Shown here: positions 27,601-53,210 of the stretch, one piece after another
How positions within the stretch are numbered: position 1 is the stretch's first letter
How the letters are laid out: every line of letters begins with the position of its first letter
Made by a program: the position numbers and the translations under genes
Source of the DNA: Syngnathus acus
Lineage: Eukaryota > Chordata > Actinopteri > Syngnathiformes > Syngnathidae
Assembly: GCF_901709675.1 (NCBI RefSeq)
Contig: NC_051087.1
Span: forward strand, 10,256,884 to 10,320,883
DNA length: 64,000 nucleotides
Direction: 5' to 3'
Notes under the pieces: generated by a model
The model's database searches: none
Told to the model about the DNA's origin: nothing
What the model saw: the letters and a program-made list of their open reading frames with translations, nothing else

Positions 27601-28538
27601 AGGTGCCATCTGGATCTATGAAAATGTCATCAAAAGTGAAATTGTTTACTTCCTCGCCACACTCATAATCTTGTGAGTGCATGACAATTGCACAACGTGT
27701 GTGTGTGTGTTTCTAATGTATTTGACTGCTGTGCCGTTCTCGTCAGAATCGTCATATATATCTTCTGGCAAGTCTCTCAGGGCCGCAAGCACCTTATTGG
27801 TCAACTGAGACAGCAAATCGTAAATGTGAGTGTGTGCTAAATGTTCATGTTAGTGTGTTATTTGGGCACCTTTTTGGGTGAAACTAAACCCTAACCCTCA
27901 CCAGGAGGGGAAAGACAAATCGTTTTTGTTGGAGAAACTACAGAACCTCCAGAAATCTCATCCAAATAAGAAACACAAACAGAAGAATCCAAAGCAGGTA
28001 CATTCCATACATGATCATATGCTAACCTCACTTTCTTCAAATACTGTATCTGTGTGTTTTTGCATTTCAGCACCCCAATCGACGCTTGGATGACAGTTCA
28101 ACAGGTGGTCAGTCCCACTCGAATGCGACGGTGCCAGCTTTACTTCATCGCCAACGAATTGAGCAAGAAGAGAGTCGCTTCCCAAAAACTGATCATCATC
28201 AAATGGATGAGCGTCACCCATTACATCAGTCGTCCGACAGATATGTATTCTACAATACAGCAGAATTTCCTGAAAACCATTATGACAGCTCCACCGATGT
28301 AATTCAGGCAAGACAAAAACATGAAGCAGATATCGCCCCAGAAATAGATGGTTCGTCATCTTTCATGTCCAACGCAATGATACAAGTCATGCAAGCAAGA
28401 CAAAGAGCAGAAAGAAATGAGGGTCTTCATTGGGACCCTGCTCGCCCTCCTAATCTACCTCCTGCTAGTTCCAGTGCTCTCATACAAGCTATGTTAGCTC
28501 GGCAACAAGACCAGAATGAGTATGATGACGGCTACTAA
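21678..28538 (+). CDS. tmc5: Transmembrane channel-like protein 5 (complete, 20 coding exons)
   Basis: TMC-family multi-pass membrane protein; its physiological role is poorly known. Coding exons: 21678-21748, 22273-22472, 22562-22633, 23097-23210, 23326-23428, 23574-23649, 23752-24012, 24284-24426, 24516-24660, 25384-25536, 25754-25920, 26301-26376, 26448-26545, 26622-26717, 26837-26912, 27234-27367, 27499-27672, 27747-27825, 27905-27997, 28071-28538. Phases agree; total 2799 nt, 932 aa. TMC5-like landmarks are [71 protein letters not shown], the signature [13 protein letters not shown] (from about residue 528), [34 protein letters not shown] and [13 protein letters not shown]. Compared with human TMC5 (about 1006 aa) the N terminus is shorter and lacks the many DYPG-type repeats. 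The 155-residue last exon is a polar tail with three IQ-x-ARQ-like units. The ATG at 21678 is supported by an in-frame stop at 21624, unless an unseen 5' exon exists. Introns carry a short MITE (24132-24205) and (CATC)n/(AC)n repeats. Confidence 0.94.
22661..22741. repeat. Tail-repeat fragment plus (AC)n in a tmc5 intron
   Basis: The CCATCCATTTATTTTCTGAA segment followed by GCTTCTCCTCACGAG matches the terminal part of the abundant fish repeat also seen at 34001-34160 and 38861-38946. A short imperfect (AC)n tract follows at about 22717-22741. Confidence 0.5.
24132..24205. mobile_element. Minimal palindromic TA-flanked MITE in a tmc5 intron
   Basis: Starts CCGTATTTTCCGGACTATAA and ends with its reverse complement, with TA on both sides (24130-24131 and 24206-24207). 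The 74-bp unit is almost all inverted repeat around a 20-odd-bp core (AAATTTTCTCAAAAGCCGAC). That core matches, in reverse complement, the right subterminal part of the 412-413-bp copies at 35887 and 59818. So this is an internally deleted member of the same family. The TA target site suggests Tc1/mariner-type mobilisation, which is inference. Confidence 0.85.
24808..24850. repeat. (CATC)n microsatellite in a tmc5 intron
   Basis: Tandem CCATC/CATC units in the intron between the exons at 24516-24660 and 25384-25536. Simple sequence only. Confidence 0.8.
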
Positions 28539-29491
28539 TCCAAAGGTTTCAGTTTTTAATACTGAAATGCAAATAAGACGTCGTTCCCTGAATGTGTCAT
28601 GAAACATTTTTTTTCAACCAAATATATACACGAATTTATACAAACTGTGAGTGAAGTTATGATATATACAGTGGTGTGATTTATAAATCACCTGATTTAC
28701 CTTTACCTGATTTTTTTGTTTTGTTTTTGTATGTCTTACACACTTAAAGGTTTCCTACCATCTAATGCCCCCCGATATATACTTGGACCCTTGAGGTGCC
28801 TGGCCAGATAATAGACTTTTGGGTATTTTCTGATTTTTTTTGTGTGTGTATGTGTGTAAGGGGAGTTTCCTTATTCCCACCTATCCCCTGTAAGATATGT
28901 AGAATGATTTTCATCAGGGTTTTATGAAGGGGTTGTAAAAAAATATATATATATTTTGTTTTGTGGACATATGTCCATTTGAGGCAAGACAAAGAAACCA
29001 AGATTCCCATTGCACCTTCTAGAAAAATACCAAATATGCACTAGAATGCACCTGCTTTACAACAGCAATTTTATGTCTTTAGGCACAAGATTAGCTGGAA
29101 GCATTTTTAATCATGTACTGAAAATCATTGTAAATCTCGTTATACAGACGGCCATTTACATTGATGGATTGTTTACAATGGAAGAAATATGTTCAGTAAG
29201 GCTAAAAGCGTCCGCAACCTTCACTGGAAACATGGGAATATACTGCACAACTTTCTGTATTACTTTATACTGTTCAACTTTCTTCATCATGTACATTTTA
29301 CAAAACATCTGTCAATATTTTTTGTTCTCTGCTGGTTTGTTCAACATCTCCCACTTCCAGGGACTAGATTCAATTAAGGCAGTGTCTACACGTCTAGCTT
29401 GAAGAGCTTGTTGATGTTCCTATCTCACCTTGAACACCGCCAGGCCTCATCCATCCTCCAAGCAGCCTTAAATAAAGATGTCATGTGAATT
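28539..29491. other. Shared 3' region between tmc5 and gsg1l
   Basis: Lies between the tmc5 stop (plus) and the gsg1l stop (minus). The best plus-strand AATAAA is at 29471-29476, about 930 bp past the tmc5 stop and only 16 bp short of the gsg1l stop. The tmc5 3' UTR therefore probably spans the interval while the gsg1l 3' UTR enters it from the other side. Two overlapping open frames of 130 and 62 codons near 29010-29402 resemble no protein I know and are best read as UTR. Confidence 0.5.
29471..29476 (+). terminator. Candidate poly(A) signal of tmc5
   Basis: AATAAA on the plus strand, the first canonical signal noticed after the tmc5 stop at 28538. Its use would place the tmc5 mRNA end inside or antisense to the gsg1l terminal exon. 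Confidence 0.45.
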
Positions 29492-33489
<3,998 letters not shown>

Positions 33490-33740
33490 CTAGGAGGAGG
33501 TGGCTGCCACTTCATGGGTACAAGTGAAAAAGAATATGCATCAAATAGTAAGGGCGCAAACGTTCCACTGCTTCCAAAAGTATCCATTTAAAACACGCTG
33601 CATCCCCGCCGCCATGAGTCACTCTGGCGCGTCTATTTGACGCTCGCTGGCCAAAGAGTATCTGATAGGATGTCACGTTGTCAAAGGATTTGACTTCTGC
33701 TTGCATCCAGTGTGGGATTTTCTTATCACCCGCACGCGTT

Positions 33741-33793
33741 TGCGTCATGAGGATGTCTGCCCTCCCTTTTCGATGTGACGTCATCAAGCGTCA
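33741..33793. promoter_or_regulatory. CRE/AP-1-like site cluster upstream of gsg1l
   Basis: About 255-307 bp upstream of the gsg1l start codon lie TGCGTCAT (33741-33748), a perfect palindromic cAMP-response element TGACGTCA (33776-33783) and a CGTCA half-site (33789-33793). The full CRE is the consensus CREB/ATF site. Its use is inference, though it would fit an activity-dependent synaptic gene. Confidence 0.5.
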
Positions 33794-34000
33794 TAGTAAA
33801 CTTAGCACACTAAAAGTTCATTTCGGTGTGTGCGTGGGTCTGTTGCGCGTATGTGTGCACTTCAAGAGCAATTTTGTTGCAGATAGGATCGTGTCGTTAT
33901 TTGATTTTCTCAGTCTGCATTTTTAATTTTTCACAGTAAAATATAATGCAACAGGACTGTAAAAGCCGGTGCCCCTAGTTGACTTGATGCTATAATAATC

Positions 34001-34160
34001 CATCCATCCATCCATCCATCCATCCATCCATCCATCCATCCATCCATCCATCCATCCATCCATCCATCCTCCGAACCGCGTTATCCTCACAAGAGCCTGT
34101 CCCCGAAGTCTTCAAGCAGTAGGCGGGGTACACCCTGAACTGGTTACCAGCCAATTGCAG
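34001..34160 (-). mobile_element. (CATC)n and terminal part of a SINE/LINE-type fish repeat, reversed
   Basis: Seventeen or so CATC units (to about 34070) are followed by CCGAACCGCGTTATCCTCAC and a segment containing AGGCGGGGTACACCCTGAAC and GGTTACCAGCCAATTGCAG. This is the reverse complement of the 3' tail usually attached to the V-SINE family seen at 35034, so this is probably a 5'-truncated copy in the opposite orientation. Confidence 0.7.
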
Positions 34161-35033
34161 TGATATAATAAAAAAAAAAAAAACCCAATAACTGCATTAC
34201 AATAATACTGTATCACCAATATGAAAATTTCTGGAAAAAACTACCTGCCATAATAGCACAACTATTTTCCAACTCTTTAGCAAGTTGTTTGTATGATTGA
34301 TTGATTTATTTTATGATTTTCAACATGAAGTGTAATTCATCTCTTTGTGTCTTGAGTAGAAGTCAGAAATCAATCAGTTAGTGGCTGAAATGTTCTGCGC
34401 AGGACCAAAAAAGTAACACACTTTGACATAAAAAAAAAGGGCTCTGCTACTTTGTAACTTTTTTATAAATCAGTCAATTGATTGCAAAGTTTCCTCCATA
34501 CCTCCCGCTACAGTTGTGAAGACCTTGACACCACAGTATTTCTTGACAGTCCTAGCGGCTAATGATATGAGATCTATTTTGAGTTAAACCGATTCATGAA
34601 CATTATTTTCAAAGTGTGATGACAAATATACTGGTCCAAGATGCATGGTCCACGATTTTCCATGGAAGGATAGTTTGAGCCTCCGTGCACAAGCAACATT
34701 TACAACCGCACATAAAATGAGGCGAGAGAGACCTGACATCTCTCAGCAGCATGCCTTGATCTTCTACCCCCAGGGGCTAAGCTGCCCTCGAACGAGATTC
34801 CGACTGGTCAAATCAGGCGAGAGCGCACCAATATGTTCCAAATGTTGTTAAATAACATGCTACTGAAAATTGATTGGAAACTTGGCTTGGCTTTTGGAAA
34901 AACCTGCATCAGAGGATGCAATCAATCTCATGCTGTGATGAACTGGCAACAGGTTCAGGCTGCCTTATGCCAAAAGTCTGCTTACCCCTAACAACAATGA
35001 TAATAATAGTAATAATAATAATGATAATAATAA

Positions 35034-35265
35034 GGGCGGCCCGGTGGGTGTAACACTGGTTAGCACGTCCGCCTCACAGTTAGGAGGGTGCAGGTTCGAT
35101 TCCACCTCCGGCCTTTCTTGTGTGGAGTTTGCATGTTCTCCCCTTGCCCGTGTGGGTTTTCTCTGGGCACTCCGGTTTCTTCCCAAATCACAAAATCATG
35201 CTTGGTAGGCCGATTGAGCACTCCAAATTTCCCCTAGGCGTGATTACGGATGGTTGTTCGTCTTA
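35034..35265 (+). mobile_element. tRNA-derived V-SINE (3'-truncated)
   Basis: The head GGGCGGCCCGGTGGG... contains an A-box-like TGGTTAGCACG and a perfect B box GGTTCGATTCC (35093-35103), the RNA polymerase III promoter of a tRNA-derived SINE. It is followed by the vertebrate V-domain (GTGGAGTTTGCATGTTCTCC ... CACTCCGGTTTCTTCCCAAA). Homology ends near 35265, before the usual tail. An (AAT)n tract precedes it. Confidence 0.8.
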
Positions 35266-35886
35266 TTCATGTAAGCATCATGCTTATACAGCACAAACTC
35301 GATGGACAATTTGTACTATAACTAAATTGTCTCAAGGTGTGGATCTGAATTTTTACACAGTTTTGCACACTCTGCTTTCTGCTAGCTTCCAGGAATAACA
35401 AACACGTATACTGACGGCACACATACATCGTAAAGACTGTTGCGTAATTTCAGAATAAGTGTTTTCATGGGCCCCGATTGGATTATCGATCGACATAAAC
35501 CACCCCTCTTGTTCAGAATAAAATCTTGATCGGAATGAGCATTCCAAATGGGGTGTGTACATGAAGTAATTTTATTCCGATCAAGTTTTTAATCCAAATA
35601 AATGTTTCCATGGAAACAAAGCCACTGAAAGGCAAAGGACTCTTACTTTTACTTTTTTCTAACACTCTAAAGACAATATACAATGATTGATTGATGGCAG
35701 CAAAATTTATCATCATATTATGTTGGTTGCTATGTACTTAGAAGCACTTTGTAATGCAGTGCATTTCTGTAGACAGTCTTTTTACAGACTGTATTGATCT
35801 TGACAGGACCAATTGACTCTTAAATAAATATAATTTAAATATACAGTTTCTTTGGATCCACTGATGACAACAGCACATTAGTATTA

Positions 35887-36299
35887 CCGTATTTTCCGGA
35901 CTATAAGGCGCACCGGACTATACGGCGCACCTTCAATGAATGGCCCATTTTTAAACTTTGTCCTTATATAAGGCGCACCGGACTATAAGGCGCACCATTC
36001 ATGCATCATGTCAGATTTTTAATCCAAATCAAATCATTCTCCATTTTATCTTTTTTTATTTCAACTTCAGACGCAACAAATTACTTTATAATCACAAAAT
36101 AATGATTCATAGTCTTTTTGATTCATGATTCATAGTCTTCAGCGGGCCACTTATGATGGATTTCATGACACAATGCTTCGGGCCAGTTTAAATTTAGGAA
36201 TTTGGTCCATATATAAGGTGCACCGGACTATAAGGCCCACTGTCGGCTTTTGAGAAAATTTGAGGTTTTTAGGTGCGCCTTATAGTCCGGAAAATACGG
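35887..36299. mobile_element. TA-flanked MITE, long form (413 bp)
   Basis: Begins CCGTATTTTCCGGACTATAA and ends with its reverse complement; TA flanks both ends (35885-35886, 36300-36301). The motif GGACTATAAGGCGCACC is repeated several times inside each end. No open frame encodes a transposase. It is nearly identical along its length to 59818-60229. Confidence 0.88.
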
Positions 36300-37021
36300 T
36301 AATCTATATGCTAGGACGCACTCCATATAGACTTCTTGCATAATTCATCAAGGGGCTATATGAGAACTGATCCGTTTGAGTTGATGGGAAATAGTAAAAC
36401 ACACATTTCCTCAAAGCTTTGCCTAAGCCTGTGGGGCACGTGGGCATGAGCATCATGAATGATCATGAAAGAAAAAAAAAGTGGTCAGAAAGACATTGTA
36501 ATGCTCTTTTGTACTTAATGACAGCGCAACTGCTGTCTTTGCATGCATCAACGTCCCAGCAGGAACAAAGAGATTAAAAATACTGGAGAGGGTGGAGGAT
36601 GTGATTACTGTCCCTTGAGAGGACGATTTCACGTCAATGTACAAAATGGTCCCAAATTCCGTATATTCAATATGGTACTGCATTGCTCTGGGTAGAAAAA
36701 TGGCTTTAGGTATTCATGTCAAATGAGATTAAGCGTGGGAACATTGAACGTTTTTATTTGGCTTTGAATACTTTATGAGCATATGTGGATGCGGAGTGAG
36801 ACGTTTTAGACCTAAGCTTTTGATAGATACAGCCTTCATTTGTATTTCTGTGGCAACTCGCCCTCAAAGCTGCTAAGAGTAGAATTTTCCGCTAAACAGA
36901 TAGCCCTTGAGGATTAGTCTTCCTAATCTGTGGTTCACTGATCCTCGAAATCATACTGTCTGGGTGCTGGCAAATCAGCTTACAGTGACAGTAGATGGTG
37001 TGTGAGTGGTTTTATGGTCGT

Positions 37022-37852
37022 TTAACAGGAGTCATTGGCAGTTCTTCGGCCACCCCACTGGCGAAGGGGAGAACTGCTCCATCCTGCTTCTACCGCCCCG
37101 TGGCTCTGACACCCATCATCATGAAGTGCTTTGAGCGGCTTGTCATGACACACATCAGATCCAGTCTCCCCCCCCACCCTTGACCCCTTCCAGTTTGCAT
37201 ACCGATCCAAACGGTCCTCTGAGGATGCAATCTGTTCTGCCCTCCACTCAGCCCTCACCCACCTGGAAAAAAAGAGACTCGTATGTGAGATTGCCGTTTG
37301 TGGACTTCAGTTCTGCATTCAACACCATTGTAGCACAGCGACTCATCTGCAAACTCGACGAAGTGGGACTCAGTATCTACCTCTGCAACTGGCTGCTGGA
37401 CTTCCTCTGTCAGAGGCCTCAAGTAGTACGTGTTGGCGACAATATCTCAAGCAGCATCACGATACTCCAGGCTGTTAGGATCCTGAACTCTCTCCCCCCT
37501 CCACCCTTCAGCTGCATCACGTCCTGGGCTTTTGGGCCACGTTGGCTGCCTTGCACTACTCCTCCTGTACTTTTGCGCTATATTCTGACTGTCTGCTGTA
37601 TGCACAATTGCTCCATTTCAACCATGTTGCTCTTATTTATTATTTATTCATTGCTCTTATTGTATGTGCCTTCTTGTTTCTACTTTTTGTATTGTTTACT
37701 TGAATGTTTTGTTGTCCGTGGACCTATACAATATATATATAATATGTAATGTCTTGTCACCGTGGGATAGTAGGAAACGCAATTTCAATCTCTTTGTGTG
37801 TCTTGACATGGGAAGAAATTGACGATAAAGCAGACTTTGACTTTGAAATTAG
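37022..37852 (+). mobile_element. Degenerate LINE: reverse-transcriptase remnant with 3' tail
   Basis: Broken frames encode non-LTR reverse-transcriptase blocks: [20 protein letters not shown] (37110 region) and, after a frameshift, [20 protein letters not shown] and [20 protein letters not shown]. Sequence then jumps to a 3' UTR ending GACGATAAAGCAGACTTTGA, the kind of tail seen on fish L2/CR1-like LINEs. The RT domain is truncated and has stops, so it is inactive. The clade is a best guess. Confidence 0.8.
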
Positions 37853-38135
37853 TTTGATTACAAAGATATCTGCACCAACCGGCTGCAATATACCAGATGG
37901 TAAAGAAGAACACATGAATGGTCAACAACATTCTAAATCAATGCAAGTGTTTATCATCCAAAACACGACATGTTAATCATCTATTCCTTGCAACAGTAAT
38001 CTGTTCTGATGGAATTTTCTTAGAAAACACTCAAGGGCAATCCACTGTGCACTTTTGCCCCCGTTGAAATACAGAAGCAGTGCAAAGAGTCTGATCAACA
38101 TTTAAGAGGGACAGTTACATGTACATACCTTACAA

Positions 38136-38141
38136 TTTATT
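38136..38141 (-). terminator. Candidate poly(A) signal of sec23b
   Basis: AATAAA on the minus strand (TTTATT on plus), about 350 bp past the sec23b stop at 38490. It is the nearest canonical signal I noticed. No transcript evidence. Confidence 0.45.
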
Positions 38142-38489
38142 TAAGACATTACATTTTCTACACTTAATTTCTTTTGTGTCAGAAAAAGCAAACATTTGCA
38201 TTAAGCAGCACATTTATGTGCTGCAACAGACATACTTATGGCTCAAACAAACAAAAACAAACGTACTATTATTATTTGAATCACTTTGCAGATGAAAGGT
38301 CATATCAAATATGAAATAGAAAGGGAGAATTTTCTATTTGCACACCGGAAAGGTCACACATGAGTCGGGACAGAGAAAATACAAGTGAACATTTGGAGGC
38401 AGACACTCTATGGATGCTGACAGCCGAACTGGAATGTGTCGTCAATTCCTTGTGTTCTGCCCCAATGGTAAAGTGGACTCTAGACAGCT

Positions 38490-45475
<6,986 letters not shown>

Positions 45476-45709
45476 TCAGCAGAGAAAAGAGTCAACAGAT
45501 GAGAATATGAGCAAACCTGGTGTTATCTCGTCTTAAACCAAGAGTAACAGAGTGTTTGAATAACATTTCGGTTAGTAATTTGGAAAGATGACGTACAAAT
45601 ATGTCCCAGAGAAACCTGTTTAGCGTATTATGACGATTGAGTGAGTCATTTTCCGTAATGTTTTACTCCACCTTTGCTTGTACGTGTTAGTGAGATATTG
45701 TTACGCCTA

Positions 45710-45737
45710 GAACAAACAAACAAACAAACAAACAAAC
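45710..45737. repeat. (AAAC)n microsatellite in sec23b intron 1
   Basis: About six or seven tandem ACAA units inside the intron separating the noncoding first exon from the start-codon exon. The rest of this roughly 0.9-kb intron (45474-46370) shows no gene. Confidence 0.8.
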
Positions 45738-46370
45738 CTTCTATTGTGCCAGAGCACATACTGTTGTTTGCAGGCCAATTGTGGAGGAGTAAAAAAAAAA
45801 AGCTATTATTTTTTGTGTTGCCACAACAGTCACTGTTATTTTATTGCCAGGGTTTTACTAAACTTGACACATTTGACTTAAACGTCTTTTCAAAAATATC
45901 GAATGTGTGCGCTTAAAAATGAAATAAATGTCAAAATTACATTTTTTCACAATACTAGCCCATTCATTTCTGTGCGCTGCCTATGGAAATTGCCAATATA
46001 AATCTCTATACACATTCTAACAAATTCTTAAGCCTTGACACATATACTTTGCCATGAAGCAGAAAAGGGGGAATGCTTTTCTAAAATTACAGTCCGGTCT
46101 GAACTCTGTATTGTAGACACATTCGACGCCACGTAATGTAGTGGTCGCCATCAGCGTACTCAAAAATGTGACCCAACGCTTTCCCTTCTATTTAAACCAA
46201 ATACAAAAGTAAGCACGGCAGTTAAAGGCTTATCGTAAACGAAATACCCAGAATGAGTAAAGTAAAAGAAAACAAATAAGCAAACTAAGATTTAATGTAT
46301 AGCCCAATTTGCTAGCTAACAAAATTTAGCATTGACAAGCCCTCTAATCCCTCGTGGATGAAATTCCTAC

Positions 46371-46500
46371 CTTTAATATCGGAGTGAATCCTTATCAATT
46401 AGGTTCAGTGATTATTTTACAAAAACAAATCCAACATCAGAAGATTAAAAAATGGTAGACAGGAAAAGCGACAGACAAGCAACTACTCTCGATCAGCCGG
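46371..46500 (-). other. Putative 5' noncoding exon of sec23b
   Basis: The start-codon exon has a splice acceptor just upstream of the ATG (AG at 45474-45475 on plus as CT), so at least one noncoding exon must exist. The best donor is at 46369-46370 (minus strand TTAAAG|gtaggaat). The upstream edge is not defined; 46500 is an estimate. Confidence 0.45.
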
Positions 46501-46518
46501 CTTGTGCTCGCTGTTTAG

Positions 46519-46554
46519 TGACGTGTTACTCCAAATATCGACGGTTCTGATTGG
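46519..46554 (-). promoter_or_regulatory. CCAAT box and CACGTCA element at the sec23b promoter
   Basis: Read on the minus strand, CCAAT (46550-46554) is followed 24 bp later by CACGTCA (46519-46525, TGACGTG on plus). TGACGTG is the core of the XBP1/ATF6 unfolded-protein-response element, and CCAAT binds NF-Y. The spacing is not that of a canonical ERSE (CCAAT-N9-CCACG). Position just above the inferred first exon suits a core promoter. Function is inferred. Confidence 0.45.
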
Positions 46555-46566
46555 TTCTGATAGCTA

Positions 46567-50178
<3,612 letters not shown>

Positions 50179-53149
50179 TGAATGAATCCTTTGAATATCA
50201 TGTAACGCATTGTCATTTTGTTGTACAACCTCACAAATGCTGTGTCAGTCTGATTAGCAGATTATGTTGACGGGAGCTCGACATAAGTAAAAAATCCAAG
50301 TGGAATTCCTGAAGTTAATTTAATAATGAACACATGATTGAACAGTTTAACACATGAACCCTGGTGCAGAAGTGTGACTTAGGGGCAGATTTGTTTTTGT
50401 GAAAGAGGCCTAATGTTAGAATTACACAAACCACAAACATGCTGCAATTTAAGGCTATCAGATTGTGTGATGAATAACAAAAATAGCCTAGCAAATTGGC
50501 CACTGTTAAAATACCCCACAGCGGCTTGTAATCATTTCTGGAGTCCGGGGGAAAAAAAAAGGTGCTGAGTGGCACAGAACTGGCCGACACTAAAGGTTGT
50601 CTCAAGGTGAAATGTGTGCTGCAGAGAACATATGAACTGCCCAACCAAATCAAGACAGAATTTCATGGAAGATGATTTGTATGAACATAATTGTACTTCT
50701 TTTGTATTTCACTATGACACTTTAACTTGCACAGTGGAAATATTGTTCTTTGGGGGGGGTGGGGGTGTGGGCAAGACCCATTTGGGTCTCAAAACTGTAT
50801 TATAAATCATCTGCTGTTTCTACTGTCACTATTATAGCTATCTTATTTGAGTGCCCTGATGTTATAACATTCAAACATTAAATTGCTCTGTATTCATTCT
50901 GAAATATTTTGCATTAGAGATGATTGTCTGATACAGTTGTAAACATTTCTCCCCTAGTCATTTTGCAATCTCTTGGGATTGCAGCGGATTATTGTAAAGA
51001 CACACATAACTTTTTATTTGGGTCATCTTTCTGTTTCTTCTTTTTGCTTGTGGCCGAAGTGCACACCGTAATGCTTTATCGTGATACGTCATCTCATTCT
51101 TGAACGGTTGTGCTTACAAAGGGCGTTGCAGTATTACTTCTTAATTGTAAAATTGAAGTGCACGGGGCACTCTCTGGCTTTCTGGATTGGTGATTTGCCA
51201 AGTGGCAAAGCAGTTGAGAATCTAGCTCAGAGAGAAACAGCAAATACTGTTTATCCAGGTCCATATGGACTTCATTAAGCCTCCTAGCATGAGTTAGTCA
51301 TTACAGTGGGACGAGTTGTGATAAAGTCATAATGTACTATGGCTATTGGTCAGTCGCTCTGGTGGCTTATCTACCAAGAGCATTGTCCCTCTGGGATTCC
51401 TCTGTCGCCACTGGCCTGACAAAGACACAGCAGTAGACCATAATAATTTTTTTGTCTGTGACATACAGCCCTTACTAAAAAAAAAAAGAAAACCTCTGAA
51501 AAACGATGATGAATGAACTACCCCAGTTAACACTCCATAGTTAGTTTTTAGGTGAAAACTTGAAGCAACAGTTCAAGTGAAAATAAATACTTTGAAAGGG
51601 AAATTTGAAAATAAATAAATAAAGGGTCGTCTATTAAATATTGCCGTGTCCATGTCCGTGTGTGTCATCCCCTGACCCACTCTTGCATGTTCTTTTTTTG
51701 GATGAAGGAATTTAATTCCTATGATGTTGTAGTACATTCCACTTTCTGGGATTATCCCGTAAGCTCTTTGCACAGTATTATTTCAATTTTTATGAACTTG
51801 TGTGTGCGTGCTTGTGTTTGTGACATGGCTGTTTCTCTAGCTGTGTTGTTGTTGTTGACAAATAAAAGTCTCATGTTCATGTGGCACTCAACAAGGCACA
51901 AATTTAAGCCTTTTAAATTCGGGACAAAAACAACACTCTGACCTCTGCTCTGCTGATACATCTTCTGTGAGGTGTATCACACATTATTTTTTATCTATTT
52001 TTTGCCATAAAAATAATGGAATTCCCCCCAAAAGCACTAAAAACACCACTTATGCTGAGTAAACATGAAGGATTATCCTGCTCTCTCATTGGAACACAAG
52101 AGACACTCGATTAATGAGGCTTCTGAGGATTTGAGAATTACTAAAGAAGTACGTATTAAAAAAAGTGCAGGTCCTTAAGTCAGGAATCACAAAATCAATG
52201 TGCACTAAATAACATGAACATGTGAACGTGTGATATTAGAACATAAGAAACAAGCCTCACTATAAAAGTATCAAATTTTGTATTTTAAATTATTATTATT
52301 ATTACTATTAGAACATAATGCGTCTCACTATAAAAGTATAAAATATTGTACTTTAAATTATTATTCACCGTATAAATAATCATCACTAACTATGCCAAAA
52401 GGTTTTATCTTTTAACCGCAGAGGGTCTCTTTCACAAGTGAAGAGACTTAATCATGTTTTCTGCTTCAGCAATCACAAGTTCCACATTATCTTAAACTGT
52501 TGAGATGATCAGTGGAGAAAGAAAGAAAAAAAAAAGAACCGTGTGTATGAAAGAAATTGGAACAAACCCCTGCCTTTTGTGAGGCAGTGAGTGCTGATAG
52601 GATGCACAAATGAGTTTGAAGGATATTATTCAGTTAGACCAAATTAAGAAATGTAACATGACTGGAATTTGTAATGATCTATATTTTGCAGGCCTTTTTT
52701 TTGTTTTATCACTTATTTGATCATTTAAAGTTATTTGCCCCAATGGAGTACTATTTACAGTTGTTGGCTCTTTGTAAAAGATACTACTAAGCTTTAAGTG
52801 AGCTCAGTTATGAGTCAGCCCAGGAATGGGCGTATGTGGGAATTGTGCTTCCCACCCCCAAAAAAATAATAATTTTCTGCGCTCATCAGTCACATTGAGT
52901 CAAAAATGTTTCCTTTGTGCTTCATAGACAGTTCATTTTTGTGACAGTCTTTCGAGCAATAAAATTAATCTGTTTCTTGTAATTAAAAGGCCCTGACATG
53001 AAACTTTTGATTTTTTCTGGTTTTTGATCATAAATATGCATCCCTAAGCCTGACTAAGTCTCTAAAGTTGTGAGAATGACCCATGTTTGCCTTGCCTGTT
53101 TGTGTCAACACAGCTCAAACAGCACTCTCAAATGGGCTGTTGTAGCGGA

Positions 53150-53210
53150 TCGGTTTGTGATGTCACTAACCCCGCCTCTTTCGGTTTGTGATGCCACTAA
53201 CTCCACCTGC
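53150..53210 (+). repeat. Two-copy direct repeat, period 31 bp
   Basis: TCGGTTTGTGATG occurs at 53150 and again at 53181, each followed by a CACTAAC(C/T)CC(G/A)CCT block. It is probably part of an interspersed repeat, since similar wording is frequent in fish DNA. Confidence 0.7.

Larger units (their letters stand above)
33794..38489. other. Repeat-rich gsg1l-sec23b intergenic region
   Basis: No protein gene recognised. It holds (CATC)n with a repeat tail, a V-SINE, a full MITE and a degenerate LINE with its 3' tail (each listed separately). A candidate sec23b poly(A) signal lies near the right end. The remainder is AT-rich with nothing I can interpret. Confidence 0.6.

Noticed and set aside
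27885-27903. Interstitial telomere-like CCCTAACCCT
   Set aside because: Only about two units, forming part of the pyrimidine-rich tract before a tmc5 exon.
29010-29402. 130-codon plus-strand open frame downstream of tmc5
   Set aside because: Composition is that of AT-rich UTR, there is no recognisable domain, and it falls between two convergent genes where 3' UTRs are expected.
34001-34070. CRISPR-like or minisatellite array from regular CATC units
   Set aside because: Simple 4-bp microsatellite without spacers, in a vertebrate genome.
35034-35110. Functional tRNA gene
   Set aside because: A- and B-box-like motifs are present, but the segment is fused to a V-domain and lacks a convincing cloverleaf. 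It is a SINE head.
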